Positions 32,801 through 40,611 of a stretch of 64,000 nucleotides of DNA are shown piece by piece (position 1 is the stretch's first letter; every line of letters begins with the position of its first letter). The translations under genes and the position numbers were made by a program. The notes below the pieces were generated by a model, which was given only the letters and a program-made list of their open reading frames with translations, was not told the origin of the DNA and searched no databases. Source of the stretch: Prosthecobacter gellanilyticus (lineage in GTDB: Bacteria > Verrucomicrobiota > Verrucomicrobiia > Verrucomicrobiales > Verrucomicrobiaceae); the NCBI RefSeq assembly GCF_007992435.1, contig NZ_BKAG01000013.1, forward strand, positions 94,068 to 158,067, given 5' to 3'.

Positions 32801-33825
32801 AGCTTCAGCGCTGTCTTGTCCTCACCAAACAGCTCCGCCTCCTTGAGCGCCTTGTTGACCTTCAAAGTGAAGTCGATGAAGCTTCCCTCCATCGCGGTGA
32901 CCTTCATGGTGTTCTTGATCTCCTTCGATGGCAGCTTCGTGTAAGCTGGCGGAGTGATCTTCACATCCACACGTTCCAGCGCCGGATAAACAAAGGTCGT
33001 GATCGTGTGCTGCTTGGATTTGCCTTCGCCAAACTCGACCTGATAGCGCGCATCCTTGTCCACCCTGGCGATCATGCCGCCAAAGACTTTCTCATCCACC
33101 GTCAGCTTCATGGGGATGCGGTCACGCTCCTTGCCATCGAGCTCGCTAACCACAAGTGTGGCATCCTCAGGCACGTCCTTGGCAAAGGTTGCCTCGACGA
33201 TGAGTCGTGACCCGCGTTCGACTTCGGTATCGCCAGGGGTGATGGTGGCTGAGAAATCGAGGGCGGTCGTTTTTGGCTCCTCAATCTTCACTTCGGTCAC
33301 AGCTCGAAAGTCCTTCTTTTTCCAAAGAGCACGATTGGCCAGAAAGACACTGGTGATGAGCACCACCGTGGCCACGATGAGACTTGTCGATCCCCACACG
33401 GCACCACGCCAGCCGATGAGCAGCTTGCGCCAGTCCTGCGTGGCGGCTTGATCCGTGAACTGTGAGATAACACGACGATCCAAGAACGTCGGTTCGGGCT
33501 TCTGAAGCAGTTCAGCAGCCGTCACAGCCAGACCATTGAGCTTTGGATCCTTGATCTCCAGACGGCGCGCAAGATCCAGTTCTGAAACTCTCCGGCGATA
33601 CAGCACCGCGGAGAGAAGCGCGCCGAGAGCCACCAAGGCGGCGACACCTTGAATCAAACGCACCTTCCAAGCCTTGCTGGGCACCCATTCGGGATGATTG
33701 CTCAGGACCAGCAAAAGCGCACCGAGGCCAAGAAACAGCAGAATGACCAAGCGCTGACGCTTGAGCTTGCGCATCGCGTCACTGACGACCTGAAACTTTT
33801 CGCGGAGGATATCAGCTTCGATCAT
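29809..33825 (-). CDS. giant DUF4175-like membrane protein with coiled coil and Gln/Gly-rich tail
   Basis: A protein of about 1338 residues. Hydrophobic helices lie at about 26-42, 57-77 and 144-164. A region of beta-rich repeats (about 200-540) follows, then a long charged coiled coil (about 590-1010, heptads such as LKELARRQEALAEKMKELQ). A Gln/Gly/Pro-rich low-complexity stretch (about 1060-1235, repeats of GQ, PGQ and GQQPGQ) follows, and finally a C-terminal helical segment (about 1250-1338). The layout matches the DUF4175-type proteins seen in Bat operons. It is probably inner-membrane anchored with a large periplasmic part. Function unknown. Confidence 0.75.
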   Translation of the reverse strand: MIEADILREKFQVVSDAMRKLKRQRLVILLFLGLGALLLVLSNHPEWVPSKAWKVRLIQGVAALVALGALLSAVLYRRRVSELDLARRLEIKDPKLNGLAVTAAELLQKPEPTFLDRRVISQFTDQAATQDWRKLLIGWRGAVWGSTSLIVATVVLITSVFLANRALWKKKDFRAVTEVKIEEPKTTALDFSATITPGDTEVERGSRLIVEATFAKDVPEDATLVVSELDGKERDRIPMKLTVDEKVFGGMIARVDKDARYQVEFGEGKSKQHTITTFVYPALERVDVKITPPAYTKLPSKEIKNTMKVTAMEGSFIDFTLKVNKALKEAELFGEDKTALKLTPSPQDPTLLVATMKAEKTQKWRVHLVDDKDRANKNPPWISVTVTQNQLAKIEVVFPKRDVQVSQIEELPVEARVWDDLGVMKSGASFSIAGKTKEVTFKHGTTEPAKKQEVKELLALENESTQPRQLVSYHFWAEDTGPQGEVRRAMSDMFFAEVRHFEDIFREGQSQPGEESKEPKKGEADKLVELQKQIVNATWRIVRDTNAGKTMEVAAADAGVVHESQGMALEQTKEVMEKVEDAQIKNALTEAWKSMKDALDPLEQAAEQKKRASLNQALTFEQSALEWLHQAQSREHMITRSKSKSKSSGKQKQMQNQLMNLELKQEEQRYEEEKQATEEQTAEQQENLQVLNRLKELARRQEALAEKMKELQKQLDKAKTEQERQELQNQLKRLEQEQEQLLRDVDDLQERMEKPENSANMAEAKQQLEQTREQVNEAAEKLKEQKIADAANAATRAQRELEKMQEDFKEKTAKRFTDEVRQMRQQAREAVEKQKQIAEALENQKTPEGGQKDTSASLEKMLQGGDVSRQIQDQQEKVANLLEDMKRVSEQAEGNNPLLHRRLYEAVREAKTGGLEEHLDEARTQSRYGQRAEAQDAERKANTLVDQLQQGVEKAAESVLGSETEALRMARTELDKLIQEASQEGQKGQAGETKGDKATAQAGEKAGEEGKKPGQSEVAGRKPGEEAKDGQQAGKQPGEGQQPGQKGQDGQQPGQMAQGQVQQPGQQKGEQPGQTPDEGKQPGDQPGQQQANAQGQGQKPGEQPGQGQQQAQAGGSPKEGQGQQPGQQGQGGQQGQGQQPGSQPGQMAQGQGQGQQAGQSPGQGGQSSGQSQGSPSESQQRGQQTAANRSPNQNGGGRENSAGGASGGGGDGGAFFFDQGAEAVNDRPFTGDGYDRWSNRLRNVEELLEQPELRNEAAKVLDNAREMRIDHERNDAAPQVDHLQMRIVNPLVELRDRVAEELAKRDAKNPMVPVDRDPVPPAFRELVKRYYQELGNGN

Positions 33826-33838
33826 AAGAGGACTCCTT

Positions 33839-35899
33839 TCATGCAGAGGTAAACGCCGGTTGCGGCGCGGACTGTCGGATTCTTCCCGCCAGCCAGGTTT
33901 CCCAGCCCAGGATGACCAGAAGGGCACCCAGCAGCCAGATCCAGGCGCGCTGGCGGCCTTCCTGCTCGGTGATGGCCAGACGCTCTTTTTCTTCGGCCAG
34001 GGTAGATGTCGTGCCCTTCAGCCCGCCGTCTTCGACACGGACACCGAGTTCGCGGAGCTTGGCCACATCCATGGGAGTGATACGTCCCTCCTCCGGAGGC
34101 AGGTTCACGGCGCGCAGTTCTTTACCCACCTTGTAGATCCCCGGCATCTCAGCGCGCGGGGCTGCCCCGGGCTTCAGCGTCAGAGTCTGGCCGTCAGGTG
34201 TCATGATCGTCGTGGCTCCGTCCAGGGGAAGCACATCTCCCACCAACAATGAAACGGCCTGTTCGTTGCGAAATCCCGCCGCCTCCAGCCAGCCATAAAG
34301 CAGAGGCACAAACTTCGTGCTCAGGGCCAGCTGGCTGTCTGCCGGATGCCAGCCGCTGGTCAGCAGGATGAGGTGACCTTTGCCGAGGATGGCCGGATCG
34401 CCATTGTCAAAGCGGGCCAGGACCTCCAGCGGGCTTTCCTTCGGCAAGGCAACCTTTCGATGATGCCAGAAGCGCAGCTTGGTGAAGTCCCGCAGACGCT
34501 CGTCCGCAAACGGTCGTAGCAGCGGGTGTGCTGTCTGCACATCCGCAAGCATGGAGTAGGACTCTGAACCCTCTTCTTTGCTCGCGCTCAGGCCCCAATC
34601 CTTGGCCGCAATGCCCGTGAGAGTTTCGAGATCCTGCGGCGAAGTTGGTTCGGCAATCACACTGACCACCAATCCGTCCTTCTCGGCCAAAGCGCGCACA
34701 CTTTGGGCCAGTGTGGCATTGAGCCGGGCACCGGAGACAAACACTAACTGCGTGTCTGGTGGCAGTGCCGTGGCATTCGCCGCAATCACGGAGAGTTCGG
34801 GCTTCAGACTCGGGGTTGGCTGCAAGGCACGGCTCAGGTAGAAAAGCGGGCTGGCGGCTTCATCACGGGTCTTCTCATCACCGATATAGACGATCTTCAC
34901 GGTCTTCGGCTGGGCTGGCGCGATGTAGACACGGTTGTCGAAGTCCCAGGCATCGCCCGTGAGGGTGATTGTGGAGCCTTCCGGCTGCGTCAGTGCGGGC
35001 ACGGTGATGACACGACTCGAACCCGGTGCGATGTATCCCGAGGTCGCAGGCGTGGAATCGAGACTGAAGTCGGAGAGCTTGGAGTCACGAGCATTGGAGA
35101 TGCGCACGCGAGTGACCGCTTCCGTGGGCTTCTGAGCTTCCTTATCCTTCGTTGTAGGTTCCTCTGGGCTGCTTGCTGCGAGCGAGAGGGTAAAATTGTC
35201 CGCGTTCGGCACTTCAACACGCACGACCTCCACCTGGATGTTCTCCGGCCAGACGAGACTGCGCAGCGCCTCCAGCTTTGCACCTTCTTGAAGGTCCGAG
35301 ACAAGCAGGATGCGCTTCTGAAGACCGCTCAGCCCTTGCGCGCTGCCAAACCAGCCTGCGGCATCCACGAGAGCTTGCCCAAGATCCGTCGACTCCCAGC
35401 TTGGCTTCAGCGCGTTTAACTGCGGCTTCAAGGTCGCCATGCGTGTGCTAGCGGCACCACGGTCTTGATCAAAGGACCAGAGCAGCTGTGTCTGCCTATC
35501 CAACGTTGCAACCGCAAGACGATCCGTCACCGCGACCTTTTGCAGACGTTCGGAAGCGGCATCGACCGCCTGCGTCCAGAGATCGCCCCGACGCATGGAG
35601 GCGCTGCGGTCCAGCAAGATGATGGTGGCTGTCTGCTGGGAGAGTGGTGCTTCATTCTCCACGCGCCACAAGGGCCGTGCGAACATGAGTGCCAGCAGCA
35701 AGAGGGCGAGACAGCGCAGCAAGAGCAGCAGCCAATGCTCAAGCTTCCGCTTGCTCACTGGCATGGGCGTCTGCGCATCCAGGAACATGAGCGAACTGAA
35801 CTCCACCCGGTCCTGCGGCGGCCGGCGACGCAGATGCATCAGGATCGGCCCGATGATCGCAGCCGCTCCGAGCAGGTAGAGTGGGAAGAGCCAGGTCAT
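33839..35899 (-). CDS. BatA-type aerotolerance-operon protein with VWA domain
   Basis: A 686-residue protein. The N-terminal BatA-like segment (FPLYLLGAAAIIGPILMHLRRRPP, VEFSSLMFL) carries the first helix, and the second is at about residues 55-78. A von Willebrand A domain has the MIDAS motif LLDRSASM. Later parts are beta-rich, with a last helix near the C-terminus (AWIWLLGALLVILGWETWLAG). Bat proteins are partners of MoxR AAA ATPases, with suggested roles in envelope stability and metal/cofactor insertion. It ends 14 bases before the DUF4175-like gene; a 30-bp repeat lies just upstream of its start. Confidence 0.82.
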   Translation of the reverse strand: MTWLFPLYLLGAAAIIGPILMHLRRRPPQDRVEFSSLMFLDAQTPMPVSKRKLEHWLLLLLRCLALLLLALMFARPLWRVENEAPLSQQTATIILLDRSASMRRGDLWTQAVDAASERLQKVAVTDRLAVATLDRQTQLLWSFDQDRGAASTRMATLKPQLNALKPSWESTDLGQALVDAAGWFGSAQGLSGLQKRILLVSDLQEGAKLEALRSLVWPENIQVEVVRVEVPNADNFTLSLAASSPEEPTTKDKEAQKPTEAVTRVRISNARDSKLSDFSLDSTPATSGYIAPGSSRVITVPALTQPEGSTITLTGDAWDFDNRVYIAPAQPKTVKIVYIGDEKTRDEAASPLFYLSRALQPTPSLKPELSVIAANATALPPDTQLVFVSGARLNATLAQSVRALAEKDGLVVSVIAEPTSPQDLETLTGIAAKDWGLSASKEEGSESYSMLADVQTAHPLLRPFADERLRDFTKLRFWHHRKVALPKESPLEVLARFDNGDPAILGKGHLILLTSGWHPADSQLALSTKFVPLLYGWLEAAGFRNEQAVSLLVGDVLPLDGATTIMTPDGQTLTLKPGAAPRAEMPGIYKVGKELRAVNLPPEEGRITPMDVAKLRELGVRVEDGGLKGTTSTLAEEKERLAITEQEGRQRAWIWLLGALLVILGWETWLAGRIRQSAPQPAFTSA

Positions 35900-35906
35900 A
35901 AGATGG

Positions 35907-35936
35907 AATGACGAAATCCGAAATCCGAATGACGAA
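35907..35936 (+). repeat. 30-bp ATGACGAA-type repeat (copy b)
   Basis: Identical over 30 bases to copy a at 27353-27382, in the opposite orientation. It occupies most of the 58-base gap between the DUF58 stop and the BatA start. Confidence 0.9.
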
Positions 35937-35957
35937 CCTGAGGAAACACGAGACTAT

Positions 35958-36857
35958 TCATACTCGGCCGCCTCCCTTTTTGCGCTGGCGTTGGGAGAGG
36001 AAGTCGAAGAGGACTCGCTCGAGAGGTGTGTCGGTGGGGGTCCAGTGGTATTCGATGCCTTGGCGCTCGCAGGCGCGGCGGATAAAGTCGCGATGGACCT
36101 TGAGACGGTTCAGGTAGGTCTCACGAGCCATGTTGGGATCAACGAAACGCTCGGTGCCGGTTTCGACATCGCGGAAGTGCGCGGACTTGTCGAAGCTGAA
36201 GTCTATCTCAGCACGGTCCATGACATGAAACAGCACCACGTCATGCCCCATGGCACCGAGCAGGCCGAGTTGGCGCTCTAGTTTCTCAACGGGTGCGAGC
36301 AGATCAGAGACGAGGCAAATGAGGCCGCGTTTGCGCACCAGATCAGCAAGCTGGCTCACGCTGAGATCCAGCGCGGTGGTGCCAGCAGGTGCAGGCTTCT
36401 CGAGTTCGAGCATGAGCCTGCGCAGATGACCGGGACGGTTTCTGGCCGGGATGTGTTCCTGCAAGGTCTGGCCAAAGGTGGTGACGCCCACGGCATCCCC
36501 CTGCTGCATCAAAAACAGTGCGAGTGTGGCGGCGAGCGTGGCGGCGTAGTCCGCTTTGTTGAACGGTCCAGAGCCAAAGCTCATGGAGCGGCTGTGATCC
36601 ACCACGAGCTGGCAACGCAGGTTCGTTTCATCCTCAAACTTCTTGATGAAGGTGCGGTCACTGCGCGCCAGCACCTTCCAGTCGATGTAGCGCGGATCAT
36701 CGCCCTGAACGTAAGCGCGGTATTCGGAGAACTCGACCGAGAAGCCATGATACGGACTGCGATGCATCCCCTTCCAAAGCCCCTCGACGATGACCTTGGC
36801 CCGCAGCTCAAGTGAGCGAATGCGGGCGAGGGCCGTTGAATCAAGGGTGGTGGGCAT
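35958..36857 (-). CDS. DUF58 domain-containing protein (MoxR partner)
   Basis: A 299-residue protein with the DUF58 signature: RSPYHGFSVEFSEYRAYVQGDDPRYIDWKVLARSDRTFIKKFE, a VWA-like metal site DHSRSM, and the later LICLVSDLLAP strand. DUF58 proteins accompany MoxR AAA ATPases. It is predicted to be cytoplasmic here, as no membrane helix is seen. It lies between the four-helix-bundle element and batA, all on the minus strand, in the usual MoxR-DUF58-BatA order interrupted only by that element. The left inverted repeat of the element is 11 bases upstream of its start. Confidence 0.9.
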   Translation of the reverse strand: MPTTLDSTALARIRSLELRAKVIVEGLWKGMHRSPYHGFSVEFSEYRAYVQGDDPRYIDWKVLARSDRTFIKKFEDETNLRCQLVVDHSRSMSFGSGPFNKADYAATLAATLALFLMQQGDAVGVTTFGQTLQEHIPARNRPGHLRRLMLELEKPAPAGTTALDLSVSQLADLVRKRGLICLVSDLLAPVEKLERQLGLLGAMGHDVVLFHVMDRAEIDFSFDKSAHFRDVETGTERFVDPNMARETYLNRLKVHRDFIRRACERQGIEYHWTPTDTPLERVLFDFLSQRQRKKGGGRV

Positions 36858-36868
36858 TTCAGGAGAGG

Positions 36869-36899
36869 AATGACGAATGAGTAAGCACGAATGACGAAA
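36869..36899 (+). repeat. left 31-bp inverted repeat of the four-helix-bundle element
   Basis: It starts AATGACGAATGAGTAAGC and ends CGAATGACGAAA. Its reverse complement is found at 37339-37369 with one mismatch (30 of 31). Confidence 0.9.
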
Positions 36900-36930
36900 T
36901 AATGACGAAGGCCGAAGCTCTAAAGGTTAA

Positions 36931-37293
36931 CTATTCACTGCGACTTCGGTGGATAGCGGCAAATATGAGATGGAGTTCCTTGGCTTCCTGCCAGAGCGGC
37001 TTGGCCTTCTCTCGCATTTCTGGAGCAGCACGAACAATCATTCGGCACCAGTGCTTGGTTTCACGGGCTTCCTTTTTGCAGGTGGCGATCTTGTTCCGAA
37101 ATTCTTTGTTCGAGACAGCATCATCGGCCTCCACATAGTTGGCACCGACACTGGTTCCCGAACGAACGATCTGACTGATGAGCGGTTTGGTTACCTCGTT
37201 TTTGGGTATCTCCTTGGCGAAGTCGATGACCTGTTCTCCAAAGACAGCCGTCCGCTCTTCCAAATCGAAGGGCTTGTCACTATTGGCGCTCAT
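36931..37293 (-). CDS. four-helix bundle protein (S23/IVP family)
   Basis: A 120-residue protein of the S23 (23S intervening-sequence protein) family, also related to the Avd accessory protein of diversity-generating retroelements. The family pattern is visible: PFDLEERTAVFGEQVIDFA, QIVRSGTSVGANYVEADDAVSNKEFRNKI and KEARETKHWCRMI. These are small, highly basic pentamer-forming bundles that bind nucleic acid in some cases; no function is proven. The ATG at 37293 starts the family sequence; an ATG at 37347 adds two copies of a repeat-encoded MTKECR. It is inserted in the MoxR-DUF58 gap. Confidence 0.83.
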   Translation of the reverse strand: MSANSDKPFDLEERTAVFGEQVIDFAKEIPKNEVTKPLISQIVRSGTSVGANYVEADDAVSNKEFRNKIATCKKEARETKHWCRMIVRAAPEMREKAKPLWQEAKELHLIFAAIHRSRSE

Positions 37294-37305
37294 TGGAGTC
37301 AGCTT

Positions 37306-37347
37306 AGTCATTCGACATTCTTTCGTCATTCGACATTCTTTCGTCAT
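37306..37347 (-). repeat. tandem 18-bp units in front of the four-helix-bundle gene
   Basis: On the minus strand the unit ATGACGAAAGAATGTCGA occurs twice, then begins a third, decayed copy (ATGACTAA). Each unit starts with ATG and encodes MTKECR in frame with the downstream gene. It overlaps the right inverted repeat. Confidence 0.85.
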
Positions 37348-37369
37348 TCGGGCTTACTCATTCGTCATT
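37339..37369 (-). repeat. right 31-bp inverted repeat of the four-helix-bundle element
   Basis: Reverse complement of the left repeat at 36869-36899, with one mismatch. It ends 10 bases downstream of the MoxR stop codon. Confidence 0.9.
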
Positions 37370-37378
37370 ATCTCCGTG

Positions 37379-38395
37379 CTAACTTTTTAGATTCTCGATC
37401 AACTTCCCAATCACTTTCTCCACCGTGATGCCTTCGGCTTCGGCGCGGTAGTTGACGAGGATACGGTGGCGGAGGACGGGGAGGGCGAGGGCGCGGATGT
37501 CGTCCTTGGTGACGTGGGAGCGGTTTTGGATGAGAGCCCGGGTCTTGGCGCCAAGGACAAGGTTCTGGCTGGCACGGGTGCCTGCGCCCCAACTGACCCA
37601 TTCATTGACGAAATCGAGGGATCCCTCGCGTTTCGGACGTGAGGAAGCGGCGAGCTTCACAGCGTAACGCGCGACGTCTTCGGCAATGGGGACTTTCTTC
37701 ACGATCTTCTGGAAGGCTTCGAGTTCCTGGCCAGTGAAGAGGTGCCTCACAGCTTCCTTTTTGCCACTCGTGGTGCGGGTGACCACGGCGACCTCTTCGT
37801 CCTCGCTGAGATAATCGATGACGATGTTCAGCATGAAGCGATCAAGCTGGGCTTCCGGCAGAGGGTAGGTTCCTTCCATCTCGATCGGGTTCTGCGTGGC
37901 GAGCACAAAAAAGGGCTCGGGGAGATGCATGGTATTACCGGCGACGGTCACCTGATGCTCCTGCATGGCTTCGAGCAGGGATGCCTGGGTCTTCGGCGGT
38001 GTACGGTTGATTTCATCCGCCAGGATCATGTGGGCGAAGACGGGGCCTTTGTTGAAGACCATCTTTCGGCCTTGATCGGTGTCCTCCAGGATCTCCGTGC
38101 CGGTGATGTCCGAGGGCATGAGGTCCGGCGTGAACTGGATGCGGTTGAAGCTGAGATCGAAGACATCCGCCACGGTTTTGACGAGCAGGGTCTTCGCGAG
38201 ACCTGGAGCGCCCGTGATGAGGCAGTGGCCGCCTGCGAGCAGCGCGATGAGCATCTGGTCCACTACTTCATGCTGGCCGACGATGACCTTGCCGACCTCG
38301 GCAAAGATGCGTTCACGAGCACCAGCGAGCCTTTCGACGGCCTCCTGGTCTGACATGATCTCGGCGGAGGACGTGGAGGCTTGGGAGTCGGTCAT
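37379..38395 (-). CDS. MoxR-family AAA+ ATPase
   Basis: A 338-residue MoxR/RavA-type AAA+ protein. Walker A is GAPGLAKT, Walker B ADEINR, and sensor 1 ATQNP, with the family stretches QFTPDLMPSDITGTEI and MEGTYPLPEAQLDRFM and a C-terminal AAA lid (about residues 250-338). It is the first gene of a long minus-strand operon with DUF58 and Bat proteins. MoxR proteins act as chaperone-like ATPases for VWA partners. It likely has its promoter in the 99-base gap to speA. Hydrolysis residues look intact. Confidence 0.93.
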   Translation of the reverse strand: MTDSQASTSSAEIMSDQEAVERLAGARERIFAEVGKVIVGQHEVVDQMLIALLAGGHCLITGAPGLAKTLLVKTVADVFDLSFNRIQFTPDLMPSDITGTEILEDTDQGRKMVFNKGPVFAHMILADEINRTPPKTQASLLEAMQEHQVTVAGNTMHLPEPFFVLATQNPIEMEGTYPLPEAQLDRFMLNIVIDYLSEDEEVAVVTRTTSGKKEAVRHLFTGQELEAFQKIVKKVPIAEDVARYAVKLAASSRPKREGSLDFVNEWVSWGAGTRASQNLVLGAKTRALIQNRSHVTKDDIRALALPVLRHRILVNYRAEAEGITVEKVIGKLIENLKS

Positions 38396-38494
38396 AGGCG
38401 CGTATGCCTATCAAAACAGCGCGAGATGTGCCAAGCTATCATCACTTGGCATTCACGCTGAAGGAAGGCTGCGCTTTAAACTCCGATCCTCGGA

Positions 38495-40435
38495 TCAGGT
38501 CTCAAAGTAAGTGTAGCCGCGGAGGCCGGCCTCGTAGGCGCCCATGATCTCTTTGCGCTCGGAGGGGGTGATGCGCTTGGAGACAACGGCGCTTTCGGCG
38601 AGGACGCGGAAGCGGTCGGCAAGTTCTTTGGGGTTGTACTCGCAGTAGCTGAGCACTTCAGCCACGCTGTCGCCTTCCTGTTCACGGCGGTACTTGAGCT
38701 TGCCGTTCTCGATGGAAACGGAAACCACATTGGTATCGCCGAGGAGGTTATGAAGGTCGCCAAGAGTCTCCTGATACGCGCCGACAAGGAAGATGCCGAG
38801 CATGTAGTCCTCACCGCTGCCGATCTCAGGATCGTGGAGCGGCAGGGAATCGCAGATGGCGTTGCTATGGGCAAAGCGGGCGATCTTGCCATCGCTGTCA
38901 CAGGTAATGTCGGAGAGCACGGCATTGCGCGTGGGCTTCTCCTTCAGGCGATGGATGGGCATGACCGGGAAAATCTGGTCGATGGCCCAAAGGTCAGGCA
39001 GGCTCTGGAAGACGGAGAAATTGCCGTAGTAGTAGTCCGTGAGCACGGAAGAGAGGCGCTCCATCTGCGAACCATCATGCCCCACGGACTCGAGCTTCGT
39101 GGAGATCCAGTTCATGATGTCCCAATACACTTCTTCGCCCTTGGAGCGGTCGCGGAGGCAGACCTTGCCGTAGTTGAACTCAGTGCGCAGTTTGTCGCGG
39201 TAGTAGACGGCGTCATTGTAGATCTCCTGAACACGCTCACGGGAGAGCTTGCCATCTTTGCGCCGCTCTTCTTGCAGTTCGGCGAGATTGAGCAGCAGCG
39301 GCGGGGCATCCTTACCAAGTTCCACTTTGCCCTGAGCAGGCTCAAAGCGGTTGACGTCGAGAATGTTGATCACCAGCACGCTGTAGTAGGCCACGACCGC
39401 ACGACCGGACTCGGTGATGATGTCCGGATGCGGTACGCCTGCCTCAGCTGTCACTTCGGAGATGGCTTCGATGACGTCCGCGCAGTACTCCTTGGTTCCA
39501 TAGTTACTGGAGGCCGAGGTGGCACCTTTGAAGCCATCATAGCTGATGGCCAGACCACCGCCAAGGTCGAGGATGCCCATGCGGGCACCTTCCTGCACAA
39601 GGCCGCAATACACGCGAGTGGCCTCTGTCACTGCCTGACGGATGGCACGGATATTCGGGATCTGGCTGCCTTGATGATAGTGGAGCATGCGCAGACAATC
39701 GAGCATGCCTTGGTCACGCAGGTGGTCGACCACGCGCATGAGCTGGGAAATGTTCAGACCGAAGACGCTGGCATCACCACCGGAACCGCTCCAGTAACCA
39801 GCGCTCTCCGTGCTCAGACGGAAGCGCACACCGAGCGTGGGGCGCACACCCATTTTCTTGGAACGATCCAGGATGAGCTCAAGCTCGCTGGGCATCTCGA
39901 GCACAAGGATGACCTGGATGCCCATCTTCTGGGCATTCAGCGCGAGGTCGATGAACTCCTCATCCTTGTAGCCATTGCAGACGATGTAGGCCTCCGGGTC
40001 ATGCATGTAGGCCAGCGCGGCGATGAGCTCAGGCTTGGAACCAGCTTCGAGACCGTAGTGATACTTGCGACCATAGCGGGTGATCTCGTCGATCACTTCC
40101 TGCTGCTGGTTCACCTTGATGGGATACACACCACGATAGGCGCCCTGATACTTGCCTTCGCGGATGGCATTGTGAAAACCTTCGTTCAGTTCATCGATGC
40201 GCCAGCGCAGCAGATCACCGAAACGGATGAGCAGTGGAAGCTGGGTGCCACGATCACGCGCGCCTTTGACGATTTGGGCGAGCGAGACCGGCTTGGTCTT
40301 CTTGCCATCCTTGAGGTTCACCACGACCTCGCCCTTGGCAGAGATGTCAAAATAGGTGTGACCCCATTCGCGGATGCCGTAGAGTTCGGCACTGTCTTCG
40401 ATGGACCAGGAGGTAGATTTAGAGCGGCGTTCCAT
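38495..40435 (-). CDS. speA: biosynthetic arginine decarboxylase
   Basis: A 646-residue PLP enzyme of the alanine-racemase-fold arginine decarboxylase family, converting arginine to agmatine for polyamine synthesis. YPIKVNQQ holds the PLP Lys, and later pieces are GLEAGSKPEL, LDLGGGLAISYDG, ESGRAVVAYYSVLV and the C-terminal GAYQETLGDLHNLLGD, which holds the conserved Cys/Asp region, here with Asp. The length matches SpeA. The ATG at 40435 gives the N-terminus MERRSKSTSWS, typical of the family. It has its own promoter region (40436-40540), behind a terminator for the preceding oxidoreductase gene. Confidence 0.95.
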   Translation of the reverse strand: MERRSKSTSWSIEDSAELYGIREWGHTYFDISAKGEVVVNLKDGKKTKPVSLAQIVKGARDRGTQLPLLIRFGDLLRWRIDELNEGFHNAIREGKYQGAYRGVYPIKVNQQQEVIDEITRYGRKYHYGLEAGSKPELIAALAYMHDPEAYIVCNGYKDEEFIDLALNAQKMGIQVILVLEMPSELELILDRSKKMGVRPTLGVRFRLSTESAGYWSGSGGDASVFGLNISQLMRVVDHLRDQGMLDCLRMLHYHQGSQIPNIRAIRQAVTEATRVYCGLVQEGARMGILDLGGGLAISYDGFKGATSASSNYGTKEYCADVIEAISEVTAEAGVPHPDIITESGRAVVAYYSVLVINILDVNRFEPAQGKVELGKDAPPLLLNLAELQEERRKDGKLSRERVQEIYNDAVYYRDKLRTEFNYGKVCLRDRSKGEEVYWDIMNWISTKLESVGHDGSQMERLSSVLTDYYYGNFSVFQSLPDLWAIDQIFPVMPIHRLKEKPTRNAVLSDITCDSDGKIARFAHSNAICDSLPLHDPEIGSGEDYMLGIFLVGAYQETLGDLHNLLGDTNVVSVSIENGKLKYRREQEGDSVAEVLSYCEYNPKELADRFRVLAESAVVSKRITPSERKEIMGAYEAGLRGYTYFET

Positions 40436-40542
40436 GTAGGTAGCTGAGGGGCGCGATTATGGGGGCATTCGCCCGGATGAAAAGTGAAGATTACGCCCAT
40501 GGCGAAGTCATTGGGGTCATGACCTACTTCCTGAAACTCCCC

Positions 40543-40577
40543 AAATAAAAACCCCAGACCGCTTTCGCGATCTGGGG
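40543..40577 (-). terminator. intrinsic terminator after the Gfo/Idh oxidoreductase gene
   Basis: On the minus strand a CCCCAGA-xCGC stem (11 bp with one A-C mismatch, loop TTTC/GAAA) is followed by a T-rich tract (TTTTTATTT). It lies about 35 bases after the stop at 40612 and separates that gene from speA. Confidence 0.85.
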
Positions 40578-40611
40578 TGATGTGATTCTGGGGCTTTGAC
40601 TCCTCAACAAA

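Larger units (their letters stand above)
36869..37369 (-). mobile_element. candidate small element: four-helix-bundle gene between 31-bp inverted repeats
   Basis: The 501-base unit holds one gene (four-helix-bundle protein) and is bounded by near-perfect 31-bp inverted repeats with ATGACGAA cores. It splits the otherwise contiguous MoxR and DUF58 genes. No transposase is present and no target-site duplication is evident. It may be a non-autonomous element moved in trans, or a repeat-flanked cassette. Confidence 0.55.

Noticed and set aside
38750..40447. A 565-codon plus-strand frame opposite speA
   Set aside because: It mirrors the strongly coding speA frame in a high-GC gene, and its composition shows no protein family features.
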